The notes: generated by a model from the sequence alone, not told the origin. DNA of 27,420 nucleotides from an uncultured bacterium (GCA_905215625.1 CAJMQQ010000038.1:1-27420); one strand, 5' to 3'. Counted from the stretch's first letter, positions 1-7,853 are shown. Program-made: numbers and translations.

Positions 1-595
1 AAAGCTGGAAGCCCTGACCGCACAGCCTGCCCGGGCGCTGTACGAGGACCAGGAACGTTACCTGGACAGGTTCTGGGACACCTGCGAGATCGACGTGTAC
101 GGGGATGGGGAATTAAACCGGGCCCTGACCTACAACGTCTACCAACTGCTCCAGTCCGTGACCAAGGACCGCTACGGCAACATCGCGGCCAAGGGCCTCA
201 GCGGCGAGGGGTACGAAGGCCATTATTTCTGGGACACGGAAATGTACATTCTCCCCTTTTTCACCCTGACCAACCGGGAGATCGCAAAGAACCTTATCGG
301 CTATCGTTACCAGATTCTGGAAAATGCCAGGTATCTGGCATCCATTGGAAAGCTGTTTGAGATCCGGACGGTAATTGTGCCGGGACTGTTTGACGGGGAA
401 AAAACGGTTCGGAATGCTGCGGCTATGTTAAAGCCGTATCAGGAAGTCCATCCAATCCAGTATAAGATTATTGCTTATCGGCCGATGGGAGTCCGGAAAG
501 AATACGCCGGATTTCCGGTTCCAGATGAGGAATATTTAAAGAAGCTGGCAGAGGCTGCCAGGGAAGAGGGCATGGAAAAAATCGTCATTATATAA
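1..595 (+). CDS. Chimeric partial ORF: GH65 phosphorylase fragment fused to radical-SAM activating-enzyme C-terminus
   Basis: The frame is open from the window edge (first full codon at 2) to TAA at 593-595, so the 5' end is missing. The first part, to about position 325, reads like the catalytic region of glycoside hydrolase family 65 (maltose/kojibiose-type phosphorylases): QLLQS, then GEGYEGHYFWDTEMYILPFF, then NLIGYRYQILENAR. The remainder, from about YLASIGKLFEIRTVIVPGLF onward, reads like the C-terminal end of a PflA-type radical-SAM glycyl-radical-enzyme activase (TVIVPGLFDGEKTVR, then KIIAYRPMGVR). These families do not normally occur fused, and neither domain is complete. GC content is near 60% in the first part and lower after the join. 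The ORF is probably an assembly chimera or a recombination scar. The radical-SAM part fits the base composition of the following operon and is the likely native gene end. Confidence 0.6.
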   Translation, partial: KLEALTAQPARALYEDQERYLDRFWDTCEIDVYGDGELNRALTYNVYQLLQSVTKDRYGNIAAKGLSGEGYEGHYFWDTEMYILPFFTLTNREIAKNLIGYRYQILENARYLASIGKLFEIRTVIVPGLFDGEKTVRNAAAMLKPYQEVHPIQYKIIAYRPMGVRKEYAGFPVPDEEYLKKLAEAAREEGMEKIVII

Positions 596-612
596 CATAA
601 TGCGGGAATATA

Positions 613-619
613 AAGGAGG
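613..619 (+). promoter_or_regulatory. Ribosome binding site deciding a GTG start
   Basis: AAGGAGG lies 7 nt before GTG at 627. The earlier in-frame ATG at 600 has no such site and lies upstream of this Shine-Dalgarno sequence, so the GTG is the better start of the ABC ATPase. Confidence 0.8.
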
Positions 620-626
620 AACGAGT

Positions 627-2171
627 GTGGGAAAGACGAGTCATATAGACGAGACGACCGTTACCATCCAGATGAAAGACATTGTCAAAAAATTTGGAAA
701 CTTTGTGGCCAATGATCACATTAATCTGACGGTTCACAAAGGAGAGGTCCACGCCATTTTGGGAGAAAACGGAGCTGGAAAAAGTACGTTGATGAATGTA
801 CTTTATGGCCTTTACCGTCCAACAGAGGGAGAAATTTTTGTAGGAGGCAAACCGGTTCACATCGACAGCCCCAAAAAAGCGATTGAGCTGGGAATCGGTA
901 TGGTACATCAGCATTTTATGCTGGTTCAGCCGTATACAGTTACAGAAAATATTATCCTGGGAATGGAGCCGGTCAAAGGACTGAAAGTAGATTTGGATTC
1001 TGCCAGGAAAAAAGTAAGGGAGTTGTCGGAACGCTATAATATGCAGGTCGATCCGGATGCAAAAATCGAAGATATTTCGGTTGGTATGCAGCAGAGGGCA
1101 GAGATCTTAAAGGTACTTTACCGAGGCGCAGATATTCTGATTTTAGACGAGCCGACAGCTTCCCTGACTCCTCAGGAAATTGAAGAATTGATTGAGATTA
1201 TCGGCCATCTGACCAATGACGGCAAATCCGTTATTCTGATTACCCACAAGTTGAAGGAGATTAAAGCCAGCGCAGATTACTGTACCATTATCCGCCAGGG
1301 CAAATACATCCGCACCGTGAAAGTAGACGATGTCACAGAAAACGAGCTGGCATCCATGATGGTCGGCCGCGACGTAGAATTTGTGGTAGAGAAAAAGAAA
1401 ATAGAGCCGGGAGACGTGGTTCTGGAAGTGAAAAATCTTCATGGCAAGGACTACCGCGGCGTTGAAATCCTAAAGGGTCTGAACTTAAACGTCCGAAAAG
1501 GAGAGATTGTGGGACTGGCAGGTGTTGACGGCAACGGACAGACCGAATTGGTAGAGATCCTGACCGGTCTCCGAAAAGGAGATTCCGGTGAAATTTATAT
1601 GAACGGGGAAAATGTATTTAATTGGTCTCCAAGAGCGCTGTTTGACAAAGGAATTTCCAGTATTCCGGCAGACCGCCAGAAACACGGTCTGATTCTGGAA
1701 TTTTCTGTGGCTGAAAACCTGATTTTACAGAATTTTGGAGAAGAAGAATTTTCCCAAAAAAGAATTTTAAATAAGAAATCCATTATGGATCATGCCAAGG
1801 AACTGATTGGCAAATTCGACATTCGTCCGTCCGACAGTGAAAACAAACCGGCAGGACAGCTTTCTGGTGGAAACCAGCAAAAGGTTATCATCGCCAGAGA
1901 GGTGACTAACGACAAAGATCTTCTGATTGCGGTAAATCCCACTAGAGGTCTGGACGTGGGAGCCATTGAGTTTGTACACAAATATATTGTAGAACAGAGA
2001 AATAAAAACAGGGCGGTTCTTCTGGTTTCCTTTGAACTGGATGAAATTATGAGTTTATCTGACCGGATCGAAGTTATCTTTGACGGAACTATCAGCGGAA
2101 GCATGGCGGGCAAAGATGCAGATGAGAATACCTTGGGATTGATGATGGCAGGAGGAAAGCGGCATGAATGA
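627..2171 (+). CDS. nupA: Nucleoside ABC transporter, duplicated ATP-binding subunit (BMP family)
   Basis: This is the cytoplasmic ATPase of a nucleoside importer of the BMP/PnrA-associated type, like YufO/NupA, and it should energise the two permeases that follow. It has 514 residues from the GTG start and contains two ABC modules. The first has Walker A GENGAGKST (46-54), the signature ISVGMQQR and Walker B ILILDEPTASL (D174, E175). The second has the degenerate Walker A usual in this family (GVDGNGQTEL), a canonical signature LSGGNQQK and NPTRGLDVGA. It overlaps the first permease gene by 8 bp, so the two are translationally coupled. The substrate-binding BMP lipoprotein that commonly precedes this gene is not in the window. 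Nucleoside specificity is inferred from the family and the deaminases downstream; the symbol follows the Lactococcus/Bacillus usage. Confidence 0.88.
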   Translation: MGKTSHIDETTVTIQMKDIVKKFGNFVANDHINLTVHKGEVHAILGENGAGKSTLMNVLYGLYRPTEGEIFVGGKPVHIDSPKKAIELGIGMVHQHFMLVQPYTVTENIILGMEPVKGLKVDLDSARKKVRELSERYNMQVDPDAKIEDISVGMQQRAEILKVLYRGADILILDEPTASLTPQEIEELIEIIGHLTNDGKSVILITHKLKEIKASADYCTIIRQGKYIRTVKVDDVTENELASMMVGRDVEFVVEKKKIEPGDVVLEVKNLHGKDYRGVEILKGLNLNVRKGEIVGLAGVDGNGQTELVEILTGLRKGDSGEIYMNGENVFNWSPRALFDKGISSIPADRQKHGLILEFSVAENLILQNFGEEEFSQKRILNKKSIMDHAKELIGKFDIRPSDSENKPAGQLSGGNQQKVIIAREVTNDKDLLIAVNPTRGLDVGAIEFVHKYIVEQRNKNRAVLLVSFELDEIMSLSDRIEVIFDGTISGSMAGKDADENTLGLMMAGGKRHE

Positions 2172-3222
2172 GAAAAAAAGTATTTTAAACAGTAATGCAC
2201 TGTATACCTTTATTGCCATGGTAGTTGGTTTCCTGGTAGGCGCAATTTTCTTACTGGTGGCAAAACTGAGTCCGGCAGAGGTATATGCCAAGCTGTTTAA
2301 CGGTGTGTTCAGCAAGCCGAAATTTATGGTCTGGGCAGTTATCTATGCAAGTCCCTTGATTTTTACTGGACTTAGTGTGGCATTCTCCTTCCGAACCGGC
2401 GTGTTTAATATCGGTGCAGAAGGCCAGTTTGTAGTAGGTTCCCTGGCGGCAGTATTAGTCGGAATTCTAGTAGATGTTCCGGCTGTTATCCATGTTCCGC
2501 TCTGCATCCTGGCAGCAGCGGCAGCAGGCGCTCTGTGGGGCAGTGTAGTCGGATATTTAAAGGTGAAAAAAGGCATTAATGAAGTTCTTTTATTTATCAT
2601 GTTTAACTGGATTGCCTTCTATTTATCCAACTATGTAGTCAATTTGGAAGCCATTCATAAAGAAGGCGGCGGAGAGGCAACAAAAGATATTTTAGAGTCT
2701 GCGCAGATTCTTCTTCCAGAAAGCATCCGTCAGATGACCGGATGCAGCAGCGCCAACTTTGGTATTTTTATGGCCATTTTTGCAGCAGTTCTGATCTGGT
2801 TTATTATCAACAAAACTACTCTTGGCTATCAGTTAAGAGCCGTAGGATTTAACCGGAATGCTGCAGAATATGGCGGCATCAATGCCAATCGTGCGGTTAT
2901 GACCGCAATGGCAATTTCCGGCTGTCTGGCCGGTCTTGGCGGAGCAGTTCAGACGCTGGGGATGTCCATGCGTATCAGCCAGTTTGCAACCCAGGAAAGT
3001 TTTGGTTTCCAGGGAATTACCGTAGCGCTGATTGCAGGCTCTAATCCAATCGGATGTATTTTCTCCGGTCTGTTCTATGGAGCCATGAAGTACGGCGGCA
3101 GTAAATTAAGTCTGATTAATGCACCGTCAGAAGTTGTTGATATTATCATGGGTACGATTATCCTGTTTATTGCAATCTCCCATGTATTTAAAAAATTAGC
3201 ATTGAAAGGGAAAAGGGGGTAA
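2164..3222 (+). CDS. nupB: Nucleoside ABC transporter permease, BmpC/YufP type
   Basis: This is an integral membrane permease of 352 residues from the BPD_transp_2 family. It has a membrane segment near the N-terminus (LYTFIAMVVGFLVGAIFLLV), followed by the family hallmark FSFRTGVFNIGAEGQF (about residues 75-90), and further hydrophobic segments to the C-terminus. The loop GFNRNAAEYGGIN, which contacts the ATPase, is also present. Start ATG 2164 follows AGGAGG and overlaps the ATPase stop. It should form the heteromeric channel with the next gene. The family and position support nucleoside uptake; the individual substrates are not visible in the sequence. Confidence 0.88.
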   Translation: MNEKKSILNSNALYTFIAMVVGFLVGAIFLLVAKLSPAEVYAKLFNGVFSKPKFMVWAVIYASPLIFTGLSVAFSFRTGVFNIGAEGQFVVGSLAAVLVGILVDVPAVIHVPLCILAAAAAGALWGSVVGYLKVKKGINEVLLFIMFNWIAFYLSNYVVNLEAIHKEGGGEATKDILESAQILLPESIRQMTGCSSANFGIFMAIFAAVLIWFIINKTTLGYQLRAVGFNRNAAEYGGINANRAVMTAMAISGCLAGLGGAVQTLGMSMRISQFATQESFGFQGITVALIAGSNPIGCIFSGLFYGAMKYGGSKLSLINAPSEVVDIIMGTIILFIAISHVFKKLALKGKRG

Positions 3223-3228
3223 GAGATC

Positions 3229-4164
3229 ATGGACGCAATTATTAGAAACCTTGGACTGATTATCAATGCAACTCTGGTAGCGACGCCGCCTCTTTTATAT
3301 GCGGCTCTGGGCTCCTGTTTCTCTGAACGAAGCGGAGTGATTAACATTGGTATCGAAGGCATGATGACCATTGGAGCATTTACCGGCGCAGCAGTAGCGC
3401 TGTTTACCGGCAACGGCTGGTTCGCATTTTTCTGCGGCGGACTGGCAGGCGCGGCATTTGGGGTGATACACGCCATTGCCTGTGTTTCTTTTGGCGCAGA
3501 CCAGACCATTTCCGGTACGGCAATTAACTTCTTAGCGCCAGGTCTGGCAATCTTCCTTTGCAAGGCCATGTTTGACAACTCTACCGATACGCCGCCGATT
3601 GATACAGCCAGCAAGCTTCCGAAGCTGTTTGACGGTATGTTCCCGGTAGGATCCTTTGCAAACAATGTATTCAGTACCTATGTACCAGCTTACCTGTGCT
3701 TTATTCTGGTAGGGGTGGTATGGTTTATTTTCTATAAGACCCGCTTTGGACTGCGTCTGCGTGCAGCAGGCGAACATCCTCAGGCCTGCGATACCTTAGG
3801 TATTAATGTATTCCGGATTCGTTATATCTGCGTGATTATTTCCGGATTTTTAGCTGGTCTTGGCGGCGCTTATGTGACTTTGGCAACTATTAACCAGTTC
3901 CGTCCTATTGTTATCGTAGGACAAGGCTTTATTGCCATTGCGGCGGTTATCTTTGGAAAATTCACTCCTCACGGGGCGATGAAGGCCTGCCTGCTGTTTG
4001 GTCTGTGCAGCGGTCTGAAGGTATTGGCAAATACTGGAAATACGATTTCGCCGAACCTGATTTCCATGATTCCGTATGTGGTAACCATTGTAACGCTGGT
4101 ACTCTTTGTAGGCCATGCAAGAGTGCCTGCTGCCAACGGAAAGCCATATGTAAAGTCAAAATAA
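3229..4164 (+). CDS. nupC: Nucleoside ABC transporter permease, YufQ type
   Basis: This is the second permease (311 residues) of the nucleoside importer, six bases after the first. The hallmark ERSGVINIGIEGMM occurs at about residues 33-46 and the coupling loop GEHPQACDTLGINVFRIRY at about 180-198. Roughly eight to ten hydrophobic segments are visible. The paired arrangement of a longer and a shorter permease after a duplicated ATPase is standard for this family. The gene is followed after 12 nt by cytidine deaminase, which points to nucleosides as substrate. The symbol is given by analogy with the Lactococcus nupABC system and should not be confused with the unrelated E. coli NupC symporter. 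Confidence 0.86.
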   Translation: MDAIIRNLGLIINATLVATPPLLYAALGSCFSERSGVINIGIEGMMTIGAFTGAAVALFTGNGWFAFFCGGLAGAAFGVIHAIACVSFGADQTISGTAINFLAPGLAIFLCKAMFDNSTDTPPIDTASKLPKLFDGMFPVGSFANNVFSTYVPAYLCFILVGVVWFIFYKTRFGLRLRAAGEHPQACDTLGINVFRIRYICVIISGFLAGLGGAYVTLATINQFRPIVIVGQGFIAIAAVIFGKFTPHGAMKACLLFGLCSGLKVLANTGNTISPNLISMIPYVVTIVTLVLFVGHARVPAANGKPYVKSK

Positions 4165-4176
4165 CAGAGGTTTTGT

Positions 4177-4599
4177 ATGAATATTAAATTGCTTGTAGAA
4201 GAAGCTTTAAAAGCGCGGAAATTTTCTTACAGCCCCTATTCTGGATTCCAGGTAGGAGCGGCTCTTCTTGCAAAAGACGGACAGATTTTTACCGGCTGCA
4301 ACATCGAGAGCGCCAGCTATACGCCCAGCAACTGCGCGGAAAGAACGGCGTTTTTCAAAGCGGTCAGCCAGGGAGTACGGGAATTTGAAGCGATTGCAGT
4401 AGTCGGCGGACCGAAAGGGGCAAAGAATCTGGATTACTGTACGCCCTGCGGCGTCTGCCGTCAGGTTATGATGGAATTTTGCGATCCAAGGACCTTCCAG
4501 GTAATTGTTGCAAAAAATCCAGAAGAATATCAGGTGTTTACTCTGGAGGAAATTCTTCCTATGGGATTTGGCCCGAAAGATTTGGAAAGGCAGGAATAG
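4177..4599 (+). CDS. cdd: Cytidine deaminase
   Basis: This zinc-dependent enzyme converts cytidine and deoxycytidine to uridine and deoxyuridine in pyrimidine salvage. Its 140 residues are typical of the small tetrameric form. The zinc site is complete: C53-A-E55 (in NCAERTAFF, where Glu55 is the proton shuttle) and P-C91-G-V-C94 (PCGVCRQ). The substrate-binding segment FSYSPYSGFQVGAAL near the N-terminus is intact. It lies in the nucleoside operon 12 nt after the second permease and 2 nt before adenosine deaminase, so imported nucleosides are deaminated directly after entry. Confidence 0.95.
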   Translation: MNIKLLVEEALKARKFSYSPYSGFQVGAALLAKDGQIFTGCNIESASYTPSNCAERTAFFKAVSQGVREFEAIAVVGGPKGAKNLDYCTPCGVCRQVMMEFCDPRTFQVIVAKNPEEYQVFTLEEILPMGFGPKDLERQE

Positions 4600-4601
4600 C
4601 C

Positions 4602-5588
4602 ATGATTGATTTACATCTTCATTTTGATGGTTCTTTGCCGGTTCAGACGGTGTTGCGGCTGGCAAAGAAGCAGGAAATTGTGCTTCCTGCTTCTTCCAAA
4701 GAAGGGTTGCGTCCTTTTTTAGAAGCGCCTGCTGACTGTAAGGACTTAAATGAATATCTGGAGCGGTTTGATTTGCCGCTCCAGGTGCTTCAGACCAGAT
4801 GGACCCTTCAGGAGGCCATGAACGATTTGATTCACGAGCTGGCGTCAGAAGGACTGGTTTATGCAGAAATCCGATTTGCCCCTCAGCTTCATACTGCCTG
4901 CGGTTTAAACCAGCGCCAGGTAGTGGAAGCGGTACTGGAGGGAATGAATCAGGGACTGAAAGAGAATCCTTCTTTGCTGGATGCAGGACTGATTTTGTGT
5001 TGCATGAGAGGAACCGATAACCAGGAAGCAAACCGGGAAACGGTAGAACTGGCCGGAGAGTTTATCGGTCATACCAAAGTTGCTGCAGTGGATTTGGCAG
5101 GAGCAGAGGGATTGTTTTTTACGGGAGATTATGAACCGATATTTGAATTGGCAAGAGAGAAAAAGATTCCCTATACCATTCATGCCGGAGAGGCAGACGG
5201 GCCGGAGAGTGTAAAAGCGGCGATTTCTATGGGAACGAAACGGATTGGCCACGGCGTCCGCTGTGTAGAAGATCCGGAGGTAGAAGCAGAAATAAGGGAA
5301 AAAGAAATCGTATTGGAATGCTGCGTGACCAGTAATATCCAGACCAGGGCTTTTGCATCAGCAGAAGAACATCCTTTGCTGAAACTGTTAAGAAGCGGCG
5401 TAAAGGTAACGGTAAATACAGACAATATGACCGTATCCAATACCACAGTTGCCAAAGAATTTGAACTGTTAAAAAAATGCGGAATGACAGAAGCAGAGAA
5501 AGCACAGCTTTTAAGAAACAGCGTTGAGGCGGCATTTCTAGAGGAAGAGAAGAAGAAGCTTTTAATGGAAAAGGTACTAAAAGGATAA
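4602..5588 (+). CDS. add: Adenosine deaminase
   Basis: This metal-dependent amidohydrolase converts adenosine or deoxyadenosine to inosine or deoxyinosine in purine salvage. It has 328 residues from ATG 4602, two bases after the cdd stop. The frame is open further upstream, but that stretch lies inside cdd, and the protein from 4602 begins with the correct HxH motif (H5, H7 in HLHFDGS). Other active-site residues are H194 and E197 (HAGEADG), the GHGVR segment, and D274 (NTDNM). In many relatives the last motif reads NTDDP; here the residue after the metal-binding Asp is Asn. It is the last gene of the nucleoside operon. A tRNA-specific or 6-methyl-directed deaminase seems less likely given the context. 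Confidence 0.92.
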   Translation: MIDLHLHFDGSLPVQTVLRLAKKQEIVLPASSKEGLRPFLEAPADCKDLNEYLERFDLPLQVLQTRWTLQEAMNDLIHELASEGLVYAEIRFAPQLHTACGLNQRQVVEAVLEGMNQGLKENPSLLDAGLILCCMRGTDNQEANRETVELAGEFIGHTKVAAVDLAGAEGLFFTGDYEPIFELAREKKIPYTIHAGEADGPESVKAAISMGTKRIGHGVRCVEDPEVEAEIREKEIVLECCVTSNIQTRAFASAEEHPLLKLLRSGVKVTVNTDNMTVSNTTVAKEFELLKKCGMTEAEKAQLLRNSVEAAFLEEEKKKLLMEKVLKG

Positions 5589-5595
5589 AAAGAAG

Positions 5596-5624
5596 TTGAA
5601 AAATACAAGAAGTTGTTGTAGAAT
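5596..5624 (+). promoter_or_regulatory. Sigma-A-type promoter of first beta-glucosidase leader
   Basis: TTGAAA (5596-5601) and TAGAAT (5619-5624) are separated by 17 nt. They lie just upstream of a RAT-type antiterminator leader. The same arrangement occurs at 7564-7592 in front of the second unit. The block ACAAGCGAATA a little downstream is shared by both leaders. Confidence 0.75.
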
Positions 5625-5661
5625 GTAACAAGAACAAGCGAATAAAGTATGTTGGTTTCGT

Positions 5662-5688
5662 GGATTGTTACTTTCATTAGGCAAGACC
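5662..5688 (+). promoter_or_regulatory. RAT antiterminator site for a LicT/BglG-family protein
   Basis: The site begins GGATTGTTACT and ends AGGCAAGACC, which matches the ribonucleic antiterminator consensus of the bgl/lic/sac systems. Its 3' half (GACC) overlaps the 5' arm of the following terminator, so LicT binding would block termination. The 27 bases are identical to the second copy at 7630-7656. Confidence 0.9.
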
Positions 5689-5766
5689 TGGATCATACAG
5701 TAGTAGATGTTTATATGTTTTTAGTAAAACAATATAAGCGCCATTAGTGTATGGCCAGGTTTTTTG
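5686..5766 (+). terminator. Conditional leader terminator overlapping the RAT
   Basis: ACCTGG (5686-5691) and CATACA (5694-5699) pair with TGTATG (5748-5753) and CCAGGT (5755-5760), closing a long AT-rich loop and followed by a run of T. The terminator shares bases with the RAT, as expected for antitermination control. Confidence 0.85.
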
Positions 5767-5832
5767 CTTCTGGGGAATCTTACTTCGCTTACTTCGGATA
5801 CCTGGAAGCAGAGAAAACAAGGAGGGATTGTT

Positions 5833-7248
5833 ATGGAAATGAACAAAAATTTTTTGTGGGGCGGCGCAACAGCGGCAAACCAATATGAGGGCGGATATGC
5901 AGAAGGCGGGAGAGGCCTTTCCGTCAATGATGTAGAGATGGGAGCCCGCCATGGGGTCCAGAGAGAGATTCACGATTATGTGCATCCGGATGCATATTAT
6001 CCCAGTCATGTGGCAGTAGATTTTTATCATCATTATAAAGAAGATATTGCATTGTTTGCAGAAATGGGATTTAAGTGCTTCCGTCTGTCCATTTCCTGGA
6101 GCCGCATTTTCCCAAATGGTGATGAGGAAACACCCAACGAGGAAGGCCTGCAGTTTTATGATAAGGTATTTGATGAAATGGCAAAATACCATATGGAACC
6201 AGTGGTTACCATTAACCACTATGAAATGCCTCTGGCTCTGGTAAAGAAATATGGTTCCTGGAGAGACAGAAGATTGGTGGATTTCTATGTCCGGTATTGC
6301 GAAGTCTTATTTAAGCGCTATAAGGGCAAAGTCCATTACTGGCTGACCCACAATGAGATCAATCTGTTAATGCTGACCTGGAGACCTTGGCATCAGGCAG
6401 GCATTATTTACCAGGAGGGGGAAAATAAATCCCAGACCATGTTAAATGCAGCCCACTATCAGCTTCTTGCCAGCGCAAAAGCAGTGGCACTGGGCCATGA
6501 GATTGATCCGGAAAATAAAATTGGCTGTATGCTGGTATATCCGCTGTGCTATGCGGCTACCTGTCGTCCAAATGACCAGATTCTGGCAATGAAGAAGATT
6601 AACAAAACCTATTACTTTGGCGATGTGCACTGCAGAGGCTACTACAGCAACGTCTGCACGTCTCTCTGGAGAGAATTAGGAGCCAAGCCGGACATCCAGC
6701 CAGGAGATGAAGAGATTTTAAAGAAGGGTACCGTGGATTTTGTTGCATTCAGTTATTATTTCTCCTCCGTTGAGGGAGAAGATACAGAAGTGACAGAAGG
6801 AAATCAGATTCTGGGCGGAAAAAATCCATATCTTCCGGCGACAGCCTGGGGATGGCAGATTGACCCCAAAGGTCTCAGAACTTCTTTGAATTATTTGTAC
6901 GACCGGTATCAGAAGCCATTATTTATCGTAGAAAATGGTATGGGAGCAGTCGATACGGTAGAACCGGACGGCTCAATCAACGATGATTACCGGATTGACT
7001 ATTTAAGCCAGCACATTCAGGCGATTATGGAAGCAGTAGAACAGGACGACGTGCCGGTTATGGGATATACCCCATGGGGCTGCATTGACCTGGTATCTGC
7101 AGGAACTGGCGAGATGAAAAAACGTTATGGTTTCATCTATGTCGATAAAGACGATAACGGCAGCGGCACATTAAACCGCAGCCGGAAAAAGAGCTTCTAT
7201 TGGTATAAGAATGTGATTGCTACCAATGGCGAGTGCTTGAAAAAATAA
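5833..7248 (+). CDS. 6-phospho-beta-glucosidase, GH1 (first copy)
   Basis: This cytoplasmic GH1 hydrolase should cleave the phosphorylated beta-glucosides delivered by the PTS permease into glucose 6-phosphate and an aglycone or glucose. It has 471 residues. ATG 5833 follows AAGGAGGG and begins MEMNKNFLWGGATAANQYEGG, the usual GH1 N-terminus. The acid/base is E175 (THNEI) and the nucleophile E367 (IVENGMG). The segment SAGTGEMKKRYGFIYVD is characteristic of 6-phosphate-binding members (Ser, Lys, Tyr). The gene stands alone behind its own RAT leader and ends at a terminator. It is clearly related to the second copy at 9829-11256 but has His where the latter has Phe before the catalytic Asn-Glu. 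Confidence 0.92.
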   Translation: MEMNKNFLWGGATAANQYEGGYAEGGRGLSVNDVEMGARHGVQREIHDYVHPDAYYPSHVAVDFYHHYKEDIALFAEMGFKCFRLSISWSRIFPNGDEETPNEEGLQFYDKVFDEMAKYHMEPVVTINHYEMPLALVKKYGSWRDRRLVDFYVRYCEVLFKRYKGKVHYWLTHNEINLLMLTWRPWHQAGIIYQEGENKSQTMLNAAHYQLLASAKAVALGHEIDPENKIGCMLVYPLCYAATCRPNDQILAMKKINKTYYFGDVHCRGYYSNVCTSLWRELGAKPDIQPGDEEILKKGTVDFVAFSYYFSSVEGEDTEVTEGNQILGGKNPYLPATAWGWQIDPKGLRTSLNYLYDRYQKPLFIVENGMGAVDTVEPDGSINDDYRIDYLSQHIQAIMEAVEQDDVPVMGYTPWGCIDLVSAGTGEMKKRYGFIYVDKDDNGSGTLNRSRKKSFYWYKNVIATNGECLKK

Positions 7249-7267
7249 ATAAGACAGCATAAACAAG

Positions 7268-7302
7268 GGGCAGCTTCTGTTTAGAGGCTGCCCTGGCTTT
7301 TT
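7268..7302 (+). terminator. Rho-independent terminator after first beta-glucosidase
   Basis: GGGCAGC pairs with GCTGCCC, extended by TCT/AGA near the loop, and is followed by CTTTTT. It closes the single-gene transcription unit. Confidence 0.85.
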
Positions 7303-7306
7303 GGAT

Positions 7307-7347
7307 AAAAAATAAAAAACAGCCGGACCTTCAAAAAAGGCTCCGGC
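7307..7347 (-). terminator. Rho-independent terminator of tRNA-Gly (minus strand)
   Basis: On the minus strand the stem is GCCGGA...TCCGGC with an inner GCC/GGT pairing, followed by T-runs interrupted by single A's. It lies directly downstream of the tRNA and converges with the beta-glucosidase terminator. Confidence 0.8.
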
Positions 7348-7359
7348 ATATCAGCTAAA

Positions 7360-7430
7360 AGCAGATAACGGGAATCGAACCCGCCTCCCCAGCTTGGGAA
7401 GCTGGTGTTCTACCGATGAACTATATCTGC
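7360..7430 (-). tRNA. tRNA-Gly, anticodon CCC
   Basis: The minus strand folds as a complete cloverleaf. It has acceptor arms GCAGATA/TATCTGC, D stem GTTC/GAAC, anticodon stem CCAGC/GCTGG around the loop TTCCCAA, and T loop TTCGATT. The anticodon is CCC, reading GGG. The discriminator is T, as usual for glycine, and CCA is not encoded. It is a single gene with its own promoter and terminator, sitting between the two beta-glucoside units in the opposite direction. Confidence 0.95.
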
Positions 7431-7439
7431 GATTTCATA

Positions 7440-7468
7440 AGTATAGCATATCAAATGGAAAATTTCAA
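7440..7468 (-). promoter_or_regulatory. Promoter of tRNA-Gly (minus strand)
   Basis: On the minus strand, TTGAAA (7463-7468) and TATACT (7440-7445) are 17 nt apart, and the tRNA begins about 9 nt after the -10 box. Confidence 0.8.
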
Positions 7469-7563
7469 GGGGAATTTGCCTGTGTCTGGAAATACATTCC
7501 TCTGGTAAGTTGTGCATATTGCCAGAAGAATATGGAAAAAATAAAAAAAGTATAAAAAAAGTA

Positions 7564-7592
7564 TTGAAAAAAAAGAAATTTTGTTGTAAAAT
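7564..7592 (+). promoter_or_regulatory. Promoter of second beta-glucoside operon
   Basis: TTGAAA (7564-7569) and TAAAAT (7587-7592) are 17 nt apart and lie just before the second RAT leader. Spacing and downstream block match the first leader. Confidence 0.75.
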
Positions 7593-7629
7593 ATCGCTAT
7601 GACAAGCGAATAGGGTATATTGATTTCGT

Positions 7630-7656
7630 GGATTGTTACTTTCATTAGGCAAGACC
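7630..7656 (+). promoter_or_regulatory. RAT antiterminator site, second copy
   Basis: This is the same 27-base RAT as at 5662-5688. Identity extends on both sides, from TTTCGT before it to the GGATCATACA after it. It is the presumed target of the LicT protein encoded at the end of this operon. Confidence 0.9.
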
Positions 7657-7740
7657 TGGATCATACAACCGTGTACTTTTATATATGTTTAATTATAAAA
7701 CTATATAAGGGACTATCAGTGTATGACGGGGTCTTTTTTT
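7652..7740 (+). terminator. Conditional leader terminator of the permease operon
   Basis: AGACC (7652-7656) and CATACA (7662-7667) pair with TGTATG (7720-7725) and GGTCT (7730-7734), followed by seven T. The 5' arm overlaps the RAT. The rest of the leader to 7853 holds a short palindrome (TTCCTGAATCAGGAA, 7743-7757) and the AAGGAGG site of the permease gene. Confidence 0.83.
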
Positions 7741-7853
7741 GTTTCCTGAATCAGGAATCCGGAAATACTGATTCAAAGGGATTCAAAATGCCTAAGATGC
7801 AGTTGTATTACCCTGGCCAGGTATACAAACACAAGAGAATAAGGAGGAAAAAA

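Noticed and set aside
588..914. Minus-strand frames inside the transporter, topoisomerase and other large genes
   Set aside because: They lack ribosome sites, resemble no family and lie wholly opposite well-supported genes.
5631..5645. Conserved ACAAGCGAATA near both leader starts as a CcpA cre site
   Set aside because: The spacing does not fit the cre consensus without an insertion; it may only be conserved leader sequence.
7743..7757. Palindrome TTCCTGAATCAGGAA in the permease leader
   Set aside because: Short and without a T run or matching copy in the first leader, so no function can be argued.
7620..7853. In-frame N-terminal extension of the PTS permease running through the leader
   Set aside because: It translates the RAT and terminator, has no ribosome site, and the true ATG at 7854 has a perfect one.
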